A DNA stretch of 64,000 nt from Chloroflexi bacterium 44-23 (GTDB lineage Bacteria; Chloroflexota; Anaerolineae; Anaerolineales; Anaerolineaceae), in contig MKUW01000021.1 of NCBI GenBank assembly GCA_001899005.1, positions 172,284-236,283 of the forward strand, in the 5' to 3' direction. This document shows positions 1-8,127 of the stretch, piece by piece. Made by a program: the position numbers and the translations under genes. Under the pieces are notes generated by a model. The model ran no database searches, was not told the origin of the DNA, and was given only the letters and a program-made list of their open reading frames with translations. Positions within the stretch are counted from its first letter, which is position 1; every line of letters begins with the position of its first letter.

Positions 1-1
1 G

Positions 2-352
2 GAACGCGCAATTTGGGCAGCAGACCTGGTGATTGTTCCTACTGCAACAGAATTCGCATCATTAGATTCATTAGCAAAGACAGTCACGACCATCCAGACA
101 TTGAGGGTCAAAAAGAATTGGCAAGGGGGATTGCTGGGGATATTACCTACCTTTTTTGATAGTACCAACGAGTCACGCAACTCGCTGCAGGATCTGCAGG
201 TAACATTCAGCGACAAGGTGCTTTCTCCCATTCATCGGGCGACTGTTTTGCGTGAATGTTGGTCTGAGGCAAAGACCATTTTTGAGTATGCGCCAGAAAC
301 GCGGGCTGCCGAGGAATATAAAGCTTTATCAGCTCTCGTATTGAAATATTAG
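2..352 (+). CDS. ParA/Soj-family partition ATPase, C-terminal part (5' end outside window)
   Basis: The reading frame is open from the left edge and continues to a TAG at 350-352, so only the last ~116 residues are visible. The sequence reads E-R-A-I-W-A-A-D-L-V-I-V-P-T and then F-D-S-T-N-E-S, followed by H-R-A-T-V-L-R-E and a P-E-T-R-A-A-E-E-Y end. This pattern is typical of the C-terminal half of ParA/MinD-type ATPases that segregate plasmids and mobile elements; the Walker A motif would lie upstream. A GTG at 29 is internal and not the real start. The next gene starts 5 bp downstream and is probably its DNA-binding partner. The family call is firm from the end motif and the context; the exact subfamily is not. 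Confidence 0.8.
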   Translation, partial: ERAIWAADLVIVPTATEFASLDSLAKTVTTIQTLRVKKNWQGGLLGILPTFFDSTNESRNSLQDLQVTFSDKVLSPIHRATVLRECWSEAKTIFEYAPETRAAEEYKALSALVLKY

Positions 353-357
353 AGGTC

Positions 358-1062
358 ATGATGGTCAGACGCGACGCATTTATAGGATTTCACAATCCTA
401 ATCCGATGATCGAGGTTGAGGAGAATCAACAGCAAGAATCCACGATAATCCAACGACAGCCCTTGGATTTAATTCCCACAGCAGATCGCAAGAAGAAAAG
501 ATCTCGCAAATGGGAACAGGTTCATCGGTTTGAAACCGTGACCTACCGGGGAATTCCACGGCAAGTTGTGGAGCAGATTGTTGAAATTGCTCAGCGTCTT
601 TCGGTTCCCAGGGATGAAGTCATCAGGGCATTCCTTGAGTATGGAGTAGATCTATACCGAACTAGAAAAATCAGTCTTTTTGCGTACCCCAAAGCCCAAC
701 GGATGACGCTGTTTCCGGAAGGAGGTCAAGGGAATCCTGTTTTGCCTTCTCAAAAAAATACAGACCAGAATTGGTTGTCGGAAGCATTTCCTGTTCCCAA
801 AAAGAAATCAATAGCAAGCAAAAAGAAAAAATCCACGAAAGACCAAGACATCATCCCCCATTGGGAGATGCGAGTAACTTTCCGGATTCCAGCTCTATTA
901 AAGGAAGACGTTCGAGCTATTTCAAGGGAGCACACCTTACCAGTTGGAGAGGTTGTTTGGTTCTTCGTTATGGAAGGTGTGAAAGCCTATCAGAATGGCA
1001 ACTTACAACTTCAACCATCACCGAAGACTATTGGGAAGACTTTGTTTCAGGAAGGATGTTGA
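358..1062 (+). CDS. Putative ParB-like DNA-binding protein with two similar RHH-like segments
   Basis: This 234-residue protein lies directly after the ParA end and is probably cotranscribed and co-functional with it. No standard ParB domain is seen. Instead it contains an internal duplication. Residues ~55-120 and ~162-230 each begin with W-E-x-V or W-E-M-R, run through a basic strand and two predicted helices (V-V-E-Q-I-V-E and E-D-V-R-A-I), and end in the similar tails M-T-L-F-P-E and K-T-L-F-Q-E. The shape fits two ribbon-helix-helix-like modules on one chain, joined by a Lys-rich linker (K-K-K-S...K-K-K-K). Role as centromere binder is inferred from position. ATG at 358 or 361 could start it. 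Confidence 0.6.
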   Translation: MMVRRDAFIGFHNPNPMIEVEENQQQESTIIQRQPLDLIPTADRKKKRSRKWEQVHRFETVTYRGIPRQVVEQIVEIAQRLSVPRDEVIRAFLEYGVDLYRTRKISLFAYPKAQRMTLFPEGGQGNPVLPSQKNTDQNWLSEAFPVPKKKSIASKKKKSTKDQDIIPHWEMRVTFRIPALLKEDVRAISREHTLPVGEVVWFFVMEGVKAYQNGNLQLQPSPKTIGKTLFQEGC

Positions 1063-1116
1063 TGGCCTCCCTGCGTTCCTGGAAAATCTACCAATATTTT
1101 TTCAAGCCAAAAAATA

Positions 1117-1147
1117 CGTCTGCGTCCATACTGACGTGCCGCAGACG
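1117..1147. promoter_or_regulatory. Inverted repeat, candidate partition site
   Basis: Perfect 8-bp arms CGTCTGCG (1117-1124) and CGCAGACG (1140-1147) flank a 15-bp spacer in the 233-bp gap after the putative partition genes. The heptamer CTGACGT occurs at 1131 and again at 1154. The gap holds no supported gene. Position next to parA and a DNA-binding partner suggests a centromere-like or operator site; this is inference only. Confidence 0.35.
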
Positions 1148-1295
1148 ATGCCGCTGACGTTGAATAAACAGGAAGCACGTAGAGGGGTCTTTCCTGGAGG
1201 AAGTGGGATAAACACCATTCTTCTGGAAAAAGCCGAAATCTTGCCATTTTTTTGCATTTTTCGAAATTGGTATTTTTATCGATAGGGATTCTTTT

Positions 1296-3506
1296 ATGAA
1301 TGCAGTTATTGAATTTTCACCGGAAAAAGCCTGGCAAGCAGCCGTCGCTTACCTCGAATCGGAAATGTCGACGGCGATTTTTAGCACCTGGGTAAAACCA
1401 ACCCATCTGGTGGGATTTTCAGACGACACTTTTGTGATCAGCTGCAGCAATGCTTATAGCCGCGATTGGTTAACGAATCGACTGACCACCACCTTACAAC
1501 GGTTCCTTACAGGTGTTTTAAACAAAGAAGCTGAAGTTCGTTTTATGGTTTGTGAGCAGGAAGTTGATGATGAGGAAGATCTCGCTCAGGAAGAAAATCA
1601 AGACCAAGAGGAAGACGAGGAAAATCCCGTAGAACTGGATATTCACTATAGCTCTATCCGGAATATCATGCTGGAACCCGGGCGGGTGGTTCGCTTACCG
1701 GTATATAACCTGCGTTGGCTGCCGTATGTCGGTTCGCAAGTTATTTTCCTGGTGATGGCATTGTGGCAGGAATATTATCTGGCGAGTGGAGGAAAAGGGC
1801 GAAAAGGAGGTTATAAAGTATCCGTACGGGCTGAACGGATTTGTCAGTGGGCTGGGATCAGCCGGGCTCAGTTTTTTCGCTTACTACAACCTGGTAGCAG
1901 CTTGGGATGGTTTACGCGAAAAATTGACAGCGATCATGAAGTAGATAAGCGATCAGGAAGGGCCAAAAAGTCCTCCAACAAATATGAACTATTCGAATCC
2001 CCGCTGACACCTGGGGACGCCGAAGACTTGAAGACTTTTTTGCTTTCTCATGGGATACAAGAGTCTCCTGAGGTAGCGTTGAAATTGGCGATCAGCACAA
2101 ATCCCAAAGAAATATTCCAATATCCGGTTCGACGACCTTCGGAAGACTTCACCAAAATGATTCCACGTTATCAGACCGTTCAGTATGTCATTAGAGAACT
2201 GGTTGGGCACCGGCTTATTGGAAAGCTTGGCAACCTGGCAGACCAGCTTGCTGACCGCCTGGTAACACAGGGAGATTTCATTCTGGTCAGTTGGTACTTC
2301 CTGAAACATTGGTTACCCGTTCTAGGTGCAGATGCAGCCATGTTTGTTCTGGTTTTGCGTAACATGTGCTACTTCAATGATGAGACTGGAGAGGTCCGAG
2401 ATGAGGTCTGGATGAATGGCGGCTATGAAGCCATCGCTAACCGGTTAGGAATCAACAACCCTCGAGTAGTGGCGAACTGGCTGCCTGTCAGGATAGATCG
2501 AGGGAAACGAAAAGACAAATTGAGTGAACGCACAGTTGAAGAACTTTCTCGCCGGCAACGACTACAAGACTTGCTGAGCTTGTTTGTTGAACGCACCGAT
2601 CACCGGATCAATTCTGAGGGCAATTACAGTTGGAAATTCAAGGTGCAGCGGGTCGATCCTCTCACGCCACAACACCAAACAATCCAACAGGCTGCTTCGT
2701 GTCTTTTTGTGAAATCAGAAAGTCTTTGTGTTCAGGACGAACTTGGTTCCTGGATAAGTTACTTGGGCAATGATTGCGCGCAGCGTCCCCAAGCGCAGGG
2801 AGTGGGATTTGAGACTGTCAAAACGGAGCCACTGGAACGTCCCCAAACAAAGTGCAGGGGAATGGTTGCGTGTAACGTCCCCGACCAAAGGGAGTGGGAT
2901 TTGAGACTCTCAGATCTAACCAATGATTGTTCTGAGACTCTCAAGAGCATCCTCAATGATTGTCTTGAGACGCTCGACCTGCAAGCCAACGATTGTTTTG
3001 AGACCCTTTTAAAGATTCTCAAAAGCTTTAAAGATTCCCTAAAAGATAAAGATACCTCCTCAACCCAAGATTCTTCGATTTCGCGAAACGATCCTTCGAG
3101 CCAATCGGTGGCGGTGGTGACTGATTCGGAGGGAAATTGGTCTTTGGACAAACTTTTAGCTCGCGCAGACAAGAAAAATCAGTCTGTTCTGATCGAGCAA
3201 GAAAAGAGCGCAATACCCTTCGTATCCTGGATGATACATGGCGCTTCCCAACCGGGCATTCAGAATCCGTATAGTCTGGCCATCGCCAAGTTGAAAGAAG
3301 CTCCTGGGATCAGTGCCGGCGGAGCCAGTGATCGCCTGGCTTCCATACCGCCTCGAGAACTTGTTCGTCTGATTGAGCATTCATTCTCGTTTTATTCTCC
3401 ATCCGATCAGAACTGGCGGATGCTTTTTGCGGAGGCGAAAAGGGATCGTATACGGCTCCTGGCAGATTCTTTGGGATTGGTTCTGGACATCGAGGACACA
3501 GGTTGA
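1296..3506 (+). CDS. Replication-initiator-like protein with DnaA domain-I-like N terminus
   Basis: This 736-residue protein opens with A-W-Q-A-A-V-A-Y-L-E-S-E-M and T-W-V-K-P-T, then D-T-F-V-I-S-C-S-N-A-Y, which matches the DnaA N-terminal (DnaA_N) fold that contacts replication partners. An acidic linker follows at ~91-115. The rest has no DnaA AAA+ motor. It looks like a plasmid/phage replication protein with winged-helix-type segments (around 140-210 and 330-420) but no motif that names a Rep family. Near residues 540-575 an 11-residue repeat N-D-C-x-E-T-L occurs three times. The start is supported by the SD-like AGGGA before ATG 1296. Neighbours (partition genes before, SSB after) support a replication role. 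Confidence 0.65.
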   Translation: MNAVIEFSPEKAWQAAVAYLESEMSTAIFSTWVKPTHLVGFSDDTFVISCSNAYSRDWLTNRLTTTLQRFLTGVLNKEAEVRFMVCEQEVDDEEDLAQEENQDQEEDEENPVELDIHYSSIRNIMLEPGRVVRLPVYNLRWLPYVGSQVIFLVMALWQEYYLASGGKGRKGGYKVSVRAERICQWAGISRAQFFRLLQPGSSLGWFTRKIDSDHEVDKRSGRAKKSSNKYELFESPLTPGDAEDLKTFLLSHGIQESPEVALKLAISTNPKEIFQYPVRRPSEDFTKMIPRYQTVQYVIRELVGHRLIGKLGNLADQLADRLVTQGDFILVSWYFLKHWLPVLGADAAMFVLVLRNMCYFNDETGEVRDEVWMNGGYEAIANRLGINNPRVVANWLPVRIDRGKRKDKLSERTVEELSRRQRLQDLLSLFVERTDHRINSEGNYSWKFKVQRVDPLTPQHQTIQQAASCLFVKSESLCVQDELGSWISYLGNDCAQRPQAQGVGFETVKTEPLERPQTKCRGMVACNVPDQREWDLRLSDLTNDCSETLKSILNDCLETLDLQANDCFETLLKILKSFKDSLKDKDTSSTQDSSISRNDPSSQSVAVVTDSEGNWSLDKLLARADKKNQSVLIEQEKSAIPFVSWMIHGASQPGIQNPYSLAIAKLKEAPGISAGGASDRLASIPPRELVRLIEHSFSFYSPSDQNWRMLFAEAKRDRIRLLADSLGLVLDIEDTG
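2801..3010 (+). repeat. Iteron-like direct repeats inside the rep-like gene
   Basis: AGTGGGATTTGAGACT occurs at 2801 and again at 2893, each continuing with a near-identical GTC or CTC. A second motif, close to CAATGATTGTYYTGAGACNCTC, occurs at about 2920, 2953 and 2987 with a ~33-bp period. The period is three turns of the helix and also an exact multiple of codons, so the repeats may be protein repeats, replication iterons, or both. Origins embedded in initiator genes are known for some plasmids. Function here is not established. Confidence 0.5.
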
Positions 3507-3583
3507 ATAAGTAATTAAGTTGAGCATAGCCTTCGAAGGCTTTCGAATTCAAACAAACATTCATGAAGAGGAGAGTACAAATT

Positions 3584-4027
3584 ATGGCACAAGGCAACCT
3601 AACATGGCAGCGTGGCGACATCACCGGGGATATCTATTTTGATTATTTGCGTCCCCAGAATCAAGATCCCATCCCCTATGTTCGCCTATATCTGATGATC
3701 GATGGCAGCCCTGAATCGAAACCGGTGAAGGGATTACGGGTATTGATTTATGGCACCCTAGCTGAGTTGGTATATGGACATGTTCAAAAAGGCAGCCGGA
3801 TTGGGGTGGAAGGGCATATTCAGCTGCGTTACCGACCTAATATAACCACTCCTGTTTTCGAAGTCGTTGCTGAAAGAATTGAGTTTATCCGCAATATCGA
3901 TTACGAACGCGGCAAACAGGTGATTGCGGATTTGAAACAAAGGGGAAAACGAAACTCTGCTGCTTCCGACCTGGAAGTCATCACACAGATTCTTGAAACT
4001 GGAGAATTTAGTCATGACAGTGAATAA
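3584..4027 (+). CDS. SSB-like OB-fold protein
   Basis: About 147 residues. The layout (N-L-T-W-Q-R-G-D-I start, L-R-V-L-I-Y-G-T-L-A-E-L-V, then V-Q-K-G-S-R-I-G-V-E-G-H-I-Q and V-F-E-V-V-A-E-R-I-E-F) fits a single OB fold as in single-stranded DNA-binding proteins, with strands 1 to 5 in order. It lacks the acidic C-terminal tip of chromosomal SSB. An ATG at 3563 is also in frame, but it lies on the purine-rich GAAGAGGAGA stretch that serves as ribosome site for ATG 3584, so 3584 is preferred. It sits between the rep-like gene and a membrane protein, fitting the replication module. The OB-fold call is fairly sure; substrate is inferred. Confidence 0.65.
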   Translation: MAQGNLTWQRGDITGDIYFDYLRPQNQDPIPYVRLYLMIDGSPESKPVKGLRVLIYGTLAELVYGHVQKGSRIGVEGHIQLRYRPNITTPVFEVVAERIEFIRNIDYERGKQVIADLKQRGKRNSAASDLEVITQILETGEFSHDSE

Positions 4028-4556
4028 TCAAAGCGATCCAGAAATCCATATTTCAGAAGAAAAGCTGCAAAAGTTAGGCTGGATACTTTTGAGTCTTGCT
4101 GTGATTTTCACGATTATCGGTGCCCTTGTTTCCCCATTGGATGAACAGGGGAAGCCAGTTCTCTTGCTGCCCGAGGTTAAGGCTGTTGAGGATTACCGGA
4201 GATCTGCTCAAACATGGATATCTGAACTGACTGTTTTGGACGGTGAGATCGCTAATGTGATCGCTGCTGAACAGCAAGGGGATCTCTTTTCACAGTCCAG
4301 GTCTGCGCAGCAGACACTCCAGCACGCTGTTGAACTTACTCAAAAGGTTGACCGCACCCGAGTTCCTCCAATCGGTATGGGATTGCATGAGCAAATCCTC
4401 TCGACCACGCTGAGCTACCTTGAGGCTGCCCGCAGCGCTTTACAGTGGATCAGCGCGCCTGAACAGAAAAACCAGGACCAGGCATCCTATATTTTGAAGG
4501 ATGCGCGCCAGTTGAAATCTGAATTGGAGAAAAATAAGTGGTTGATTTCACGTTAG
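4014..4556 (+). CDS. Membrane-anchored protein of unknown function
   Basis: About 180 residues. One strong transmembrane helix lies near the N terminus (L-G-W-I-L-L-S-L-A-V-I-F-T-I-I-G-A), followed by a mostly helical, soluble domain rich in Q, E and A (L-D-G-E-I-A-N-V-I-A-A-E, D-A-R-Q-L-K-S-E-L-E). The start ATG 4014 overlaps the end of the SSB-like gene by 14 bp, and its own end overlaps the next gene by 19 bp, so the three are probably translationally coupled. No family recognised. Confidence 0.55.
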   Translation: MTVNNQSDPEIHISEEKLQKLGWILLSLAVIFTIIGALVSPLDEQGKPVLLLPEVKAVEDYRRSAQTWISELTVLDGEIANVIAAEQQGDLFSQSRSAQQTLQHAVELTQKVDRTRVPPIGMGLHEQILSTTLSYLEAARSALQWISAPEQKNQDQASYILKDARQLKSELEKNKWLISR

Positions 4557-5845
4557 AAGAATTCCAACGGAACCAGTCAATTCGGATCTCCAGAGACATT
4601 ATTGGGCAAAGTGAGGAGCACGAGCAAAAAATGCAAACTAACGCTCAGAAATTATGGGAAAATGCCCATAAGCAACTTGTCGCCCTTTTGAGGTTTCTGG
4701 ATCAGGATTACGATGAATCCTGCGAAAAAGCGACCCGTCCGTTGGAATCGTTTAGCGATGATGATCTGGCATACCTGATCCATATCCGGCTGCGAGCTAT
4801 GCAGGGTAATGCTTCAATAAAGAGAATACCAGGTGAGGTCATTCAACTCAAACATAGTTTGAATGACCTCAGTCAAAAGTATGCTGATCTGGAACAAACG
4901 TTATTGGCCACACAAGAAATGAACAAGAAATTACTGGCTGAGAAATCTGCCTTAGAAGCCCACCTATCTGCTCTTCGACAGGTTCAAAAAGATGTAGCGT
5001 CTCTGGACGTTCAATCGCCAAACATGGTCACTGATAATCCAGGAACACTCACAACTATTCCTGATTGGATAAAAACCTGGAAAGAGTCGAAGATCTTTGA
5101 AAAAACGTCGACCGCAATTCTTGTGATGGGCGAAATGGGGATCGCTTTACGACCGACTATCATAAAATCGATGGCAAAAAGACTTTCATTATCGGCAGCG
5201 AATAAAAATCTGGACGAAGCCTTGAATTGGCTGATTACAACAGAGGATAAATCATGCCCAATCTTAATTGAACAGATTGGGGGTGTTTTGGAGCAAGGAT
5301 CAAGTTCTGGCGGAAATCAACCCGCGGTGTTACATCTGACTCAGGATGGTCAAGTTGCATATCAAGTATTAAGTGGTAAACCCCCGAAGGAAAATGAATT
5401 TGATGTGCTTATAAAACACCATTCTTCACCAGAACACACCATTCTGAATATTCAGGCTGGGGAAATTCTGGTAGACGAGGGTTACCAAATTCGAGGACGG
5501 GCACAGTCTATCAATCTATCCAATGGTGAAACTTATATCCCTGATATTATTGCCGTCGATCCCAAAACAGGTGAAGTTATTTTTATTGAGGTGGAGCGGG
5601 ATGTGAGTAAAGATCAAGTTTCCAGAAAACAGAAATGGATGAAATTTTACGAAGCTTCTAATGGAAACTTGTATATGTTTTGTGATAATCTGAACTGCCA
5701 AAGAACAATCCAGGGAGAGATCAACTTAGCTTTAGGCGGGTTGATTTACAATTCCTTTTTAACGAACCTGCACGGATTACGAAATGGAAAACGAGCAGAA
5801 AAAGATGGAAGTATTTGGTTTTCTCAAAGACGAGGAAAAAAATAA
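4538..5845 (+). CDS. Coiled-coil protein with C-terminal PD-(D/E)XK nuclease-like domain
   Basis: 435 residues from a GTG start with GGAG about 9 nt upstream. Residues ~105-150 form a coiled coil (L-K-H-S-L-N-D-L, K-Y-A-D-L-E-Q-T-L-L). Residues ~170-270 look like a winged-helix segment (F-E-K-T-S-T-A-I-L-V-M-G-E-M-G). Residues ~315-410 have Y-I-P-D-I-I-A-V-D, G-E-V-I-F-I-E-V-E-R-D and a following helix, the arrangement of a restriction-like PD-(D/E)XK core; the second motif reads E-V-E rather than E-x-K. The layout resembles replication-relaxation-like mobile-element proteins, but that link is from general resemblance only. It closes the replication module. Confidence 0.5.
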   Translation: MVDFTLEEFQRNQSIRISRDIIGQSEEHEQKMQTNAQKLWENAHKQLVALLRFLDQDYDESCEKATRPLESFSDDDLAYLIHIRLRAMQGNASIKRIPGEVIQLKHSLNDLSQKYADLEQTLLATQEMNKKLLAEKSALEAHLSALRQVQKDVASLDVQSPNMVTDNPGTLTTIPDWIKTWKESKIFEKTSTAILVMGEMGIALRPTIIKSMAKRLSLSAANKNLDEALNWLITTEDKSCPILIEQIGGVLEQGSSSGGNQPAVLHLTQDGQVAYQVLSGKPPKENEFDVLIKHHSSPEHTILNIQAGEILVDEGYQIRGRAQSINLSNGETYIPDIIAVDPKTGEVIFIEVERDVSKDQVSRKQKWMKFYEASNGNLYMFCDNLNCQRTIQGEINLALGGLIYNSFLTNLHGLRNGKRAEKDGSIWFSQRRGKK

Positions 5846-6064
5846 TAGAACGGTGTGCACATCGTTCTTACAACATTGTTCCTCTAGAGTATTAAGGGAG
5901 AACAGTGTGATTGGTCAAACATTTCGAGGCTATATACTTAGTAATTTGAACTGCATTAGTTATCGAATAATAGAAAAATAAGATCTCGGATAATACTGAA
6001 TGAACCACAGCAGACTGTTACTTATTTGACAGTCCAATAAAACCAAGGTACACTTCTTCATTAA

Positions 6065-6346
6065 ATGGTAACAACAATCCAGCGATCACTCTTAGTTTTA
6101 ATCTTAATCTTAATGGCTATTAATTTGGCTGGGCATATCACCGCACCTACACAATGCTGTACTGTACAGGAAAACACGAACTCTGCAGGGGATACCGATT
6201 GCCTGGCGTGCACACTTCAAGTGGGCACATGGGTACCCTATTCTTTGATAATCGAAACGGCTTCAAAGCCAAGTTGTTCTTCGCCAGGTAATCTGTCTTT
6301 GGTACTTAGTCTTGTTTTTGATATTCCACACCCCCCAATTGCTTAA
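6065..6346 (+). CDS. Small secreted or membrane Cys-containing protein
   Basis: 93 residues with an N-terminal hydrophobic helix (L-L-V-L-I-L-I-L-M-A-I-N-L-A-G) and then T-Q-C-C, D-C-L-A-C and a later single Cys. The C-terminal third is again hydrophobic. The C-C plus C-x-x-C spacing suggests metal or disulfide chemistry outside the membrane and vaguely recalls small DUF2946-like proteins, but the family is not secure. No clear ribosome site is seen before ATG 6065. It precedes the redox module on the same strand. It could be a chance ORF, though the signal-like N terminus argues against that. Confidence 0.4.
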   Translation: MVTTIQRSLLVLILILMAINLAGHITAPTQCCTVQENTNSAGDTDCLACTLQVGTWVPYSLIIETASKPSCSSPGNLSLVLSLVFDIPHPPIA

Positions 6347-6493
6347 TACAACTGAATAGTTAACGTTTAAAAACCTCATTTAAATTTTCATAGAGGCTTG
6401 TAGTTTCGTTAACATACCCCGCCATTTACCAGAACCTTTGTTGTTCGATACTGGCGACTGTGCATTTGGATTCTCAATCTGGAAAAAGATCTT

Positions 6494-6958
6494 ATGAAAA
6501 AACGACCTGTTTTACCACTTTTATTAATAGGGATAGGTACTGTGCTCTTTTTAACAGCAATATATATCAGCACCGATCTTAGAACTGTACCCCAAGCTCC
6601 TCAGCCATTGACTTCCGAGGAGGAGACTTTCCCCGAAATTCCAAGGGTTAACCCAAAAGAAGCCTTCACAGCTTTCCAGGATGGGTCAGCTGTGTTCATT
6701 GACGTACGTGATGCTGATTCTTACACAAACTCACACATTCCAGGAGCACAATCCTTTCCCCTAGCTCAGCTAGAAGAAAAATTGAAAAAACTTAGCACTG
6801 AGACCTGGATTATTACCTACTGCACCTGACCGGCCGAAGAATCGAGCGCCCGTGCGGCGCGCATCCTGTTGGATAACGGTTTCAAGAATGTAACACCTAT
6901 TTTGGGCGGTTTACGCGCCTGGGAAGAAGCGGGCTATCCGGTGGAAACCGGACCGTAG
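6494..6958 (+). CDS. Membrane-anchored rhodanese, probable selenoprotein (UGA at 6827-6829)
   Basis: Conventional reading stops at TGA 6827-6829 after Y-C-T, but the same frame stays open to TAG 6956-6958 and gives the missing end of a rhodanese: P-A-E-E-S-S-A-R-A-A-R-I-L-L, then I-L-G-G-L-R-A-W-E-E-A-G-Y-P-V. The domain start is also clear (V-F-I-D-V-R-D-A-D-S-Y, H-I-P-G-A-Q-S-F-P). The full product would be 154 residues with one N-terminal membrane anchor, so the enzyme acts outside the cytoplasm. The active-site loop would read C-T-U-P, where U is selenocysteine; from memory, many relatives have C-x-C-P there. A candidate SECIS hairpin follows. Alternatives are a nonsense mutation or a sequence error. 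The DUF1573 gene starts 23 bp later. Confidence 0.65.
6830..6862 (+). promoter_or_regulatory. Candidate bacterial SECIS hairpin
   Basis: GCGCC (6846-6850) can pair with GGCGC (6856-6860) around the loop CGTGC, and a further G-C pair at 6844/6862 is possible past an A-G mismatch. The apical loop lies about 22-26 nt after the UGA, with G as its second base. Known bacterial SECIS elements sit just downstream of the UGA and have a small apical loop with a G in the first two positions. The stem is short, so folding software is needed. Confidence 0.45.
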
Positions 6959-6981
6959 CAAATTTAATGAAGGACCACCAC

Positions 6982-7404
6982 ATGACTGTTTTGCAGACGA
7001 ATCACACTCGACAACGACTCTTCCTGATCTTACTGGGATTGATATTCCTAGGGGTGCTTGCAGCTTGCACTAATAGGGCACCCGTTATCATGATCGAACC
7101 AGCCTTGCAAGACTTGGGAAATCAACCGCAGCAATTGATTGATCTCGCTTACACCGTCAAGAACACCGGAACCGCAGATCTGATCATTGAAAAAGTCAGC
7201 GTTTCGTGTGCGTGTACGACAGCGGAGTTGGAAAAGAACACCATATCGCCCGGTGAATCGACTGAATTACGAGTGAAGTTTGACCCAACTGAAGACAACC
7301 TATATGGTGAGATCCAGCGCATCATCTATCTGCGCAGTAATGACCCGGATAAACCCGAAGCGGAAGCGGAATTTCGGGTCACTATCCAAAAACCAGGAGA
7401 TTAG
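6982..7404 (+). CDS. DUF1573-type lipoprotein
   Basis: About 140 residues. The N terminus is a lipoprotein signal (hydrophobic run, then L-A-A-C at the lipobox). The body has L-x-D-L-G, Y-T-V-K-N-T-G-T-A-D-L-I-I, V-S-C-A-C-T-T-A and L-R-S-N-D-P-D-K-P, which are the hallmarks of DUF1573, an immunoglobulin-like beta domain with a C-x-C-T loop. An ATG at 6967 is also in frame; 6982 has AAGGA seven bases upstream and is preferred. The protein would be tethered on the outer face of the membrane next to the rhodanese. Molecular function of the family is not firmly known; the C-x-C loop suggests thiol or metal chemistry. Confidence 0.75.
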   Translation: MTVLQTNHTRQRLFLILLGLIFLGVLAACTNRAPVIMIEPALQDLGNQPQQLIDLAYTVKNTGTADLIIEKVSVSCACTTAELEKNTISPGESTELRVKFDPTEDNLYGEIQRIIYLRSNDPDKPEAEAEFRVTIQKPGD

Positions 7405-7408
7405 CCCG

Positions 7409-8125
7409 ATGTTTAAAAAGTGGTTGAAAAAATTGGGCGGTGGAAATACCCTGTACTATCCGGGGTGCGTCACCCGCTACGCTCTACCCGAAGTGCAGGA
7501 GCGGTACGAACGTTTGCTGAAGAGAGCTAATATTGACTTCATTATCTTGCCTGGTGAGCTTCAATGTTGTGGCAGTCCCGTCAAGCGGGCAGGGTACCAC
7601 CAGGATTTCGAACGGTTGAAAGCAAAGAATCTAGAAACCTTTGCTCGCTTCAGCATCGGGAAGATAATCACCAACTGTCCGGGCTGCTACCACACCTTGA
7701 AAAACGAATACCAGCTCGAGGTGTATCACACCACACAAGTGCTGTCCGAAAAGATATTGACCTCTCGCTCAAAACTCGAGTGGGATGTGAAGCTTCCCAT
7801 AACCTATCATGATCCATGTCATCTTGGCCGCTGGTCGGATATTTATGAAGAGCCGCGGCGTCTCCTAGATCATGCAGGTTGGCAAGTAGTCGAACTGCCA
7901 GATAACCGAGCAATGAGCCTGTGCTGTGGCGCAGGGGGCGGCGTCAAATCGAACTATCCCGACTTGGCAAATGCAATCGCTCAAGCGCGCCTAGCCCAGG
8001 TGAATAATGGTCGGTTGTGCACGGCCTGCCCTCTGTGTTATGCACATTTCAAGGAAAATGCCGGCGATATCCAGGTGATGGAATTTAGTGAAACCCTATT
8101 ACAAGATGGGGACGAGAGGCGCTAA
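7409..8125 (+). CDS. CCG-domain Fe-S protein (HdrB/GlcF-C-like)
   Basis: About 239 residues from ATG 7409, which has GGAG nine bases upstream. It carries two Cys-rich CCG-type repeats: L-Q-C-C-G-S-P, N-C-P-G-C, D-P-C-H-L-G-R and L-C-C-G-A-G-G-G, then C-T-A-C-P-L-C. Such domains bind special iron-sulfur clusters in heterodisulfide reductase subunit B and form the C-terminal half of glycolate or lactate oxidase GlcF/LutA-like subunits. The FAD oxidase starts 3 bp later and the 4Fe-4S half of a GlcF follows it. The three genes therefore look like a split GlcD/GlcF oxidase working as an electron donor or acceptor complex. The natural substrate is unknown. Confidence 0.75.
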   Translation: MFKKWLKKLGGGNTLYYPGCVTRYALPEVQERYERLLKRANIDFIILPGELQCCGSPVKRAGYHQDFERLKAKNLETFARFSIGKIITNCPGCYHTLKNEYQLEVYHTTQVLSEKILTSRSKLEWDVKLPITYHDPCHLGRWSDIYEEPRRLLDHAGWQVVELPDNRAMSLCCGAGGGVKSNYPDLANAIAQARLAQVNNGRLCTACPLCYAHFKENAGDIQVMEFSETLLQDGDERR

Positions 8126-8127
8126 TT

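Noticed and set aside
771..1285. Frames of 128 and 96 codons overlapping the RHH-like gene and the gap after it
   Set aside because: Shadow frames: the RHH-like protein has clear internal repeats in its own frame, and these have none.
2919..3010. CRISPR array
   Set aside because: Repeats are only three, imperfect, and lie in frame within a coding gene.
5784..5981. 65-codon frame after the nuclease-like gene
   Set aside because: Overlaps the end of a better-supported gene, has no ribosome site and no protein-like pattern.
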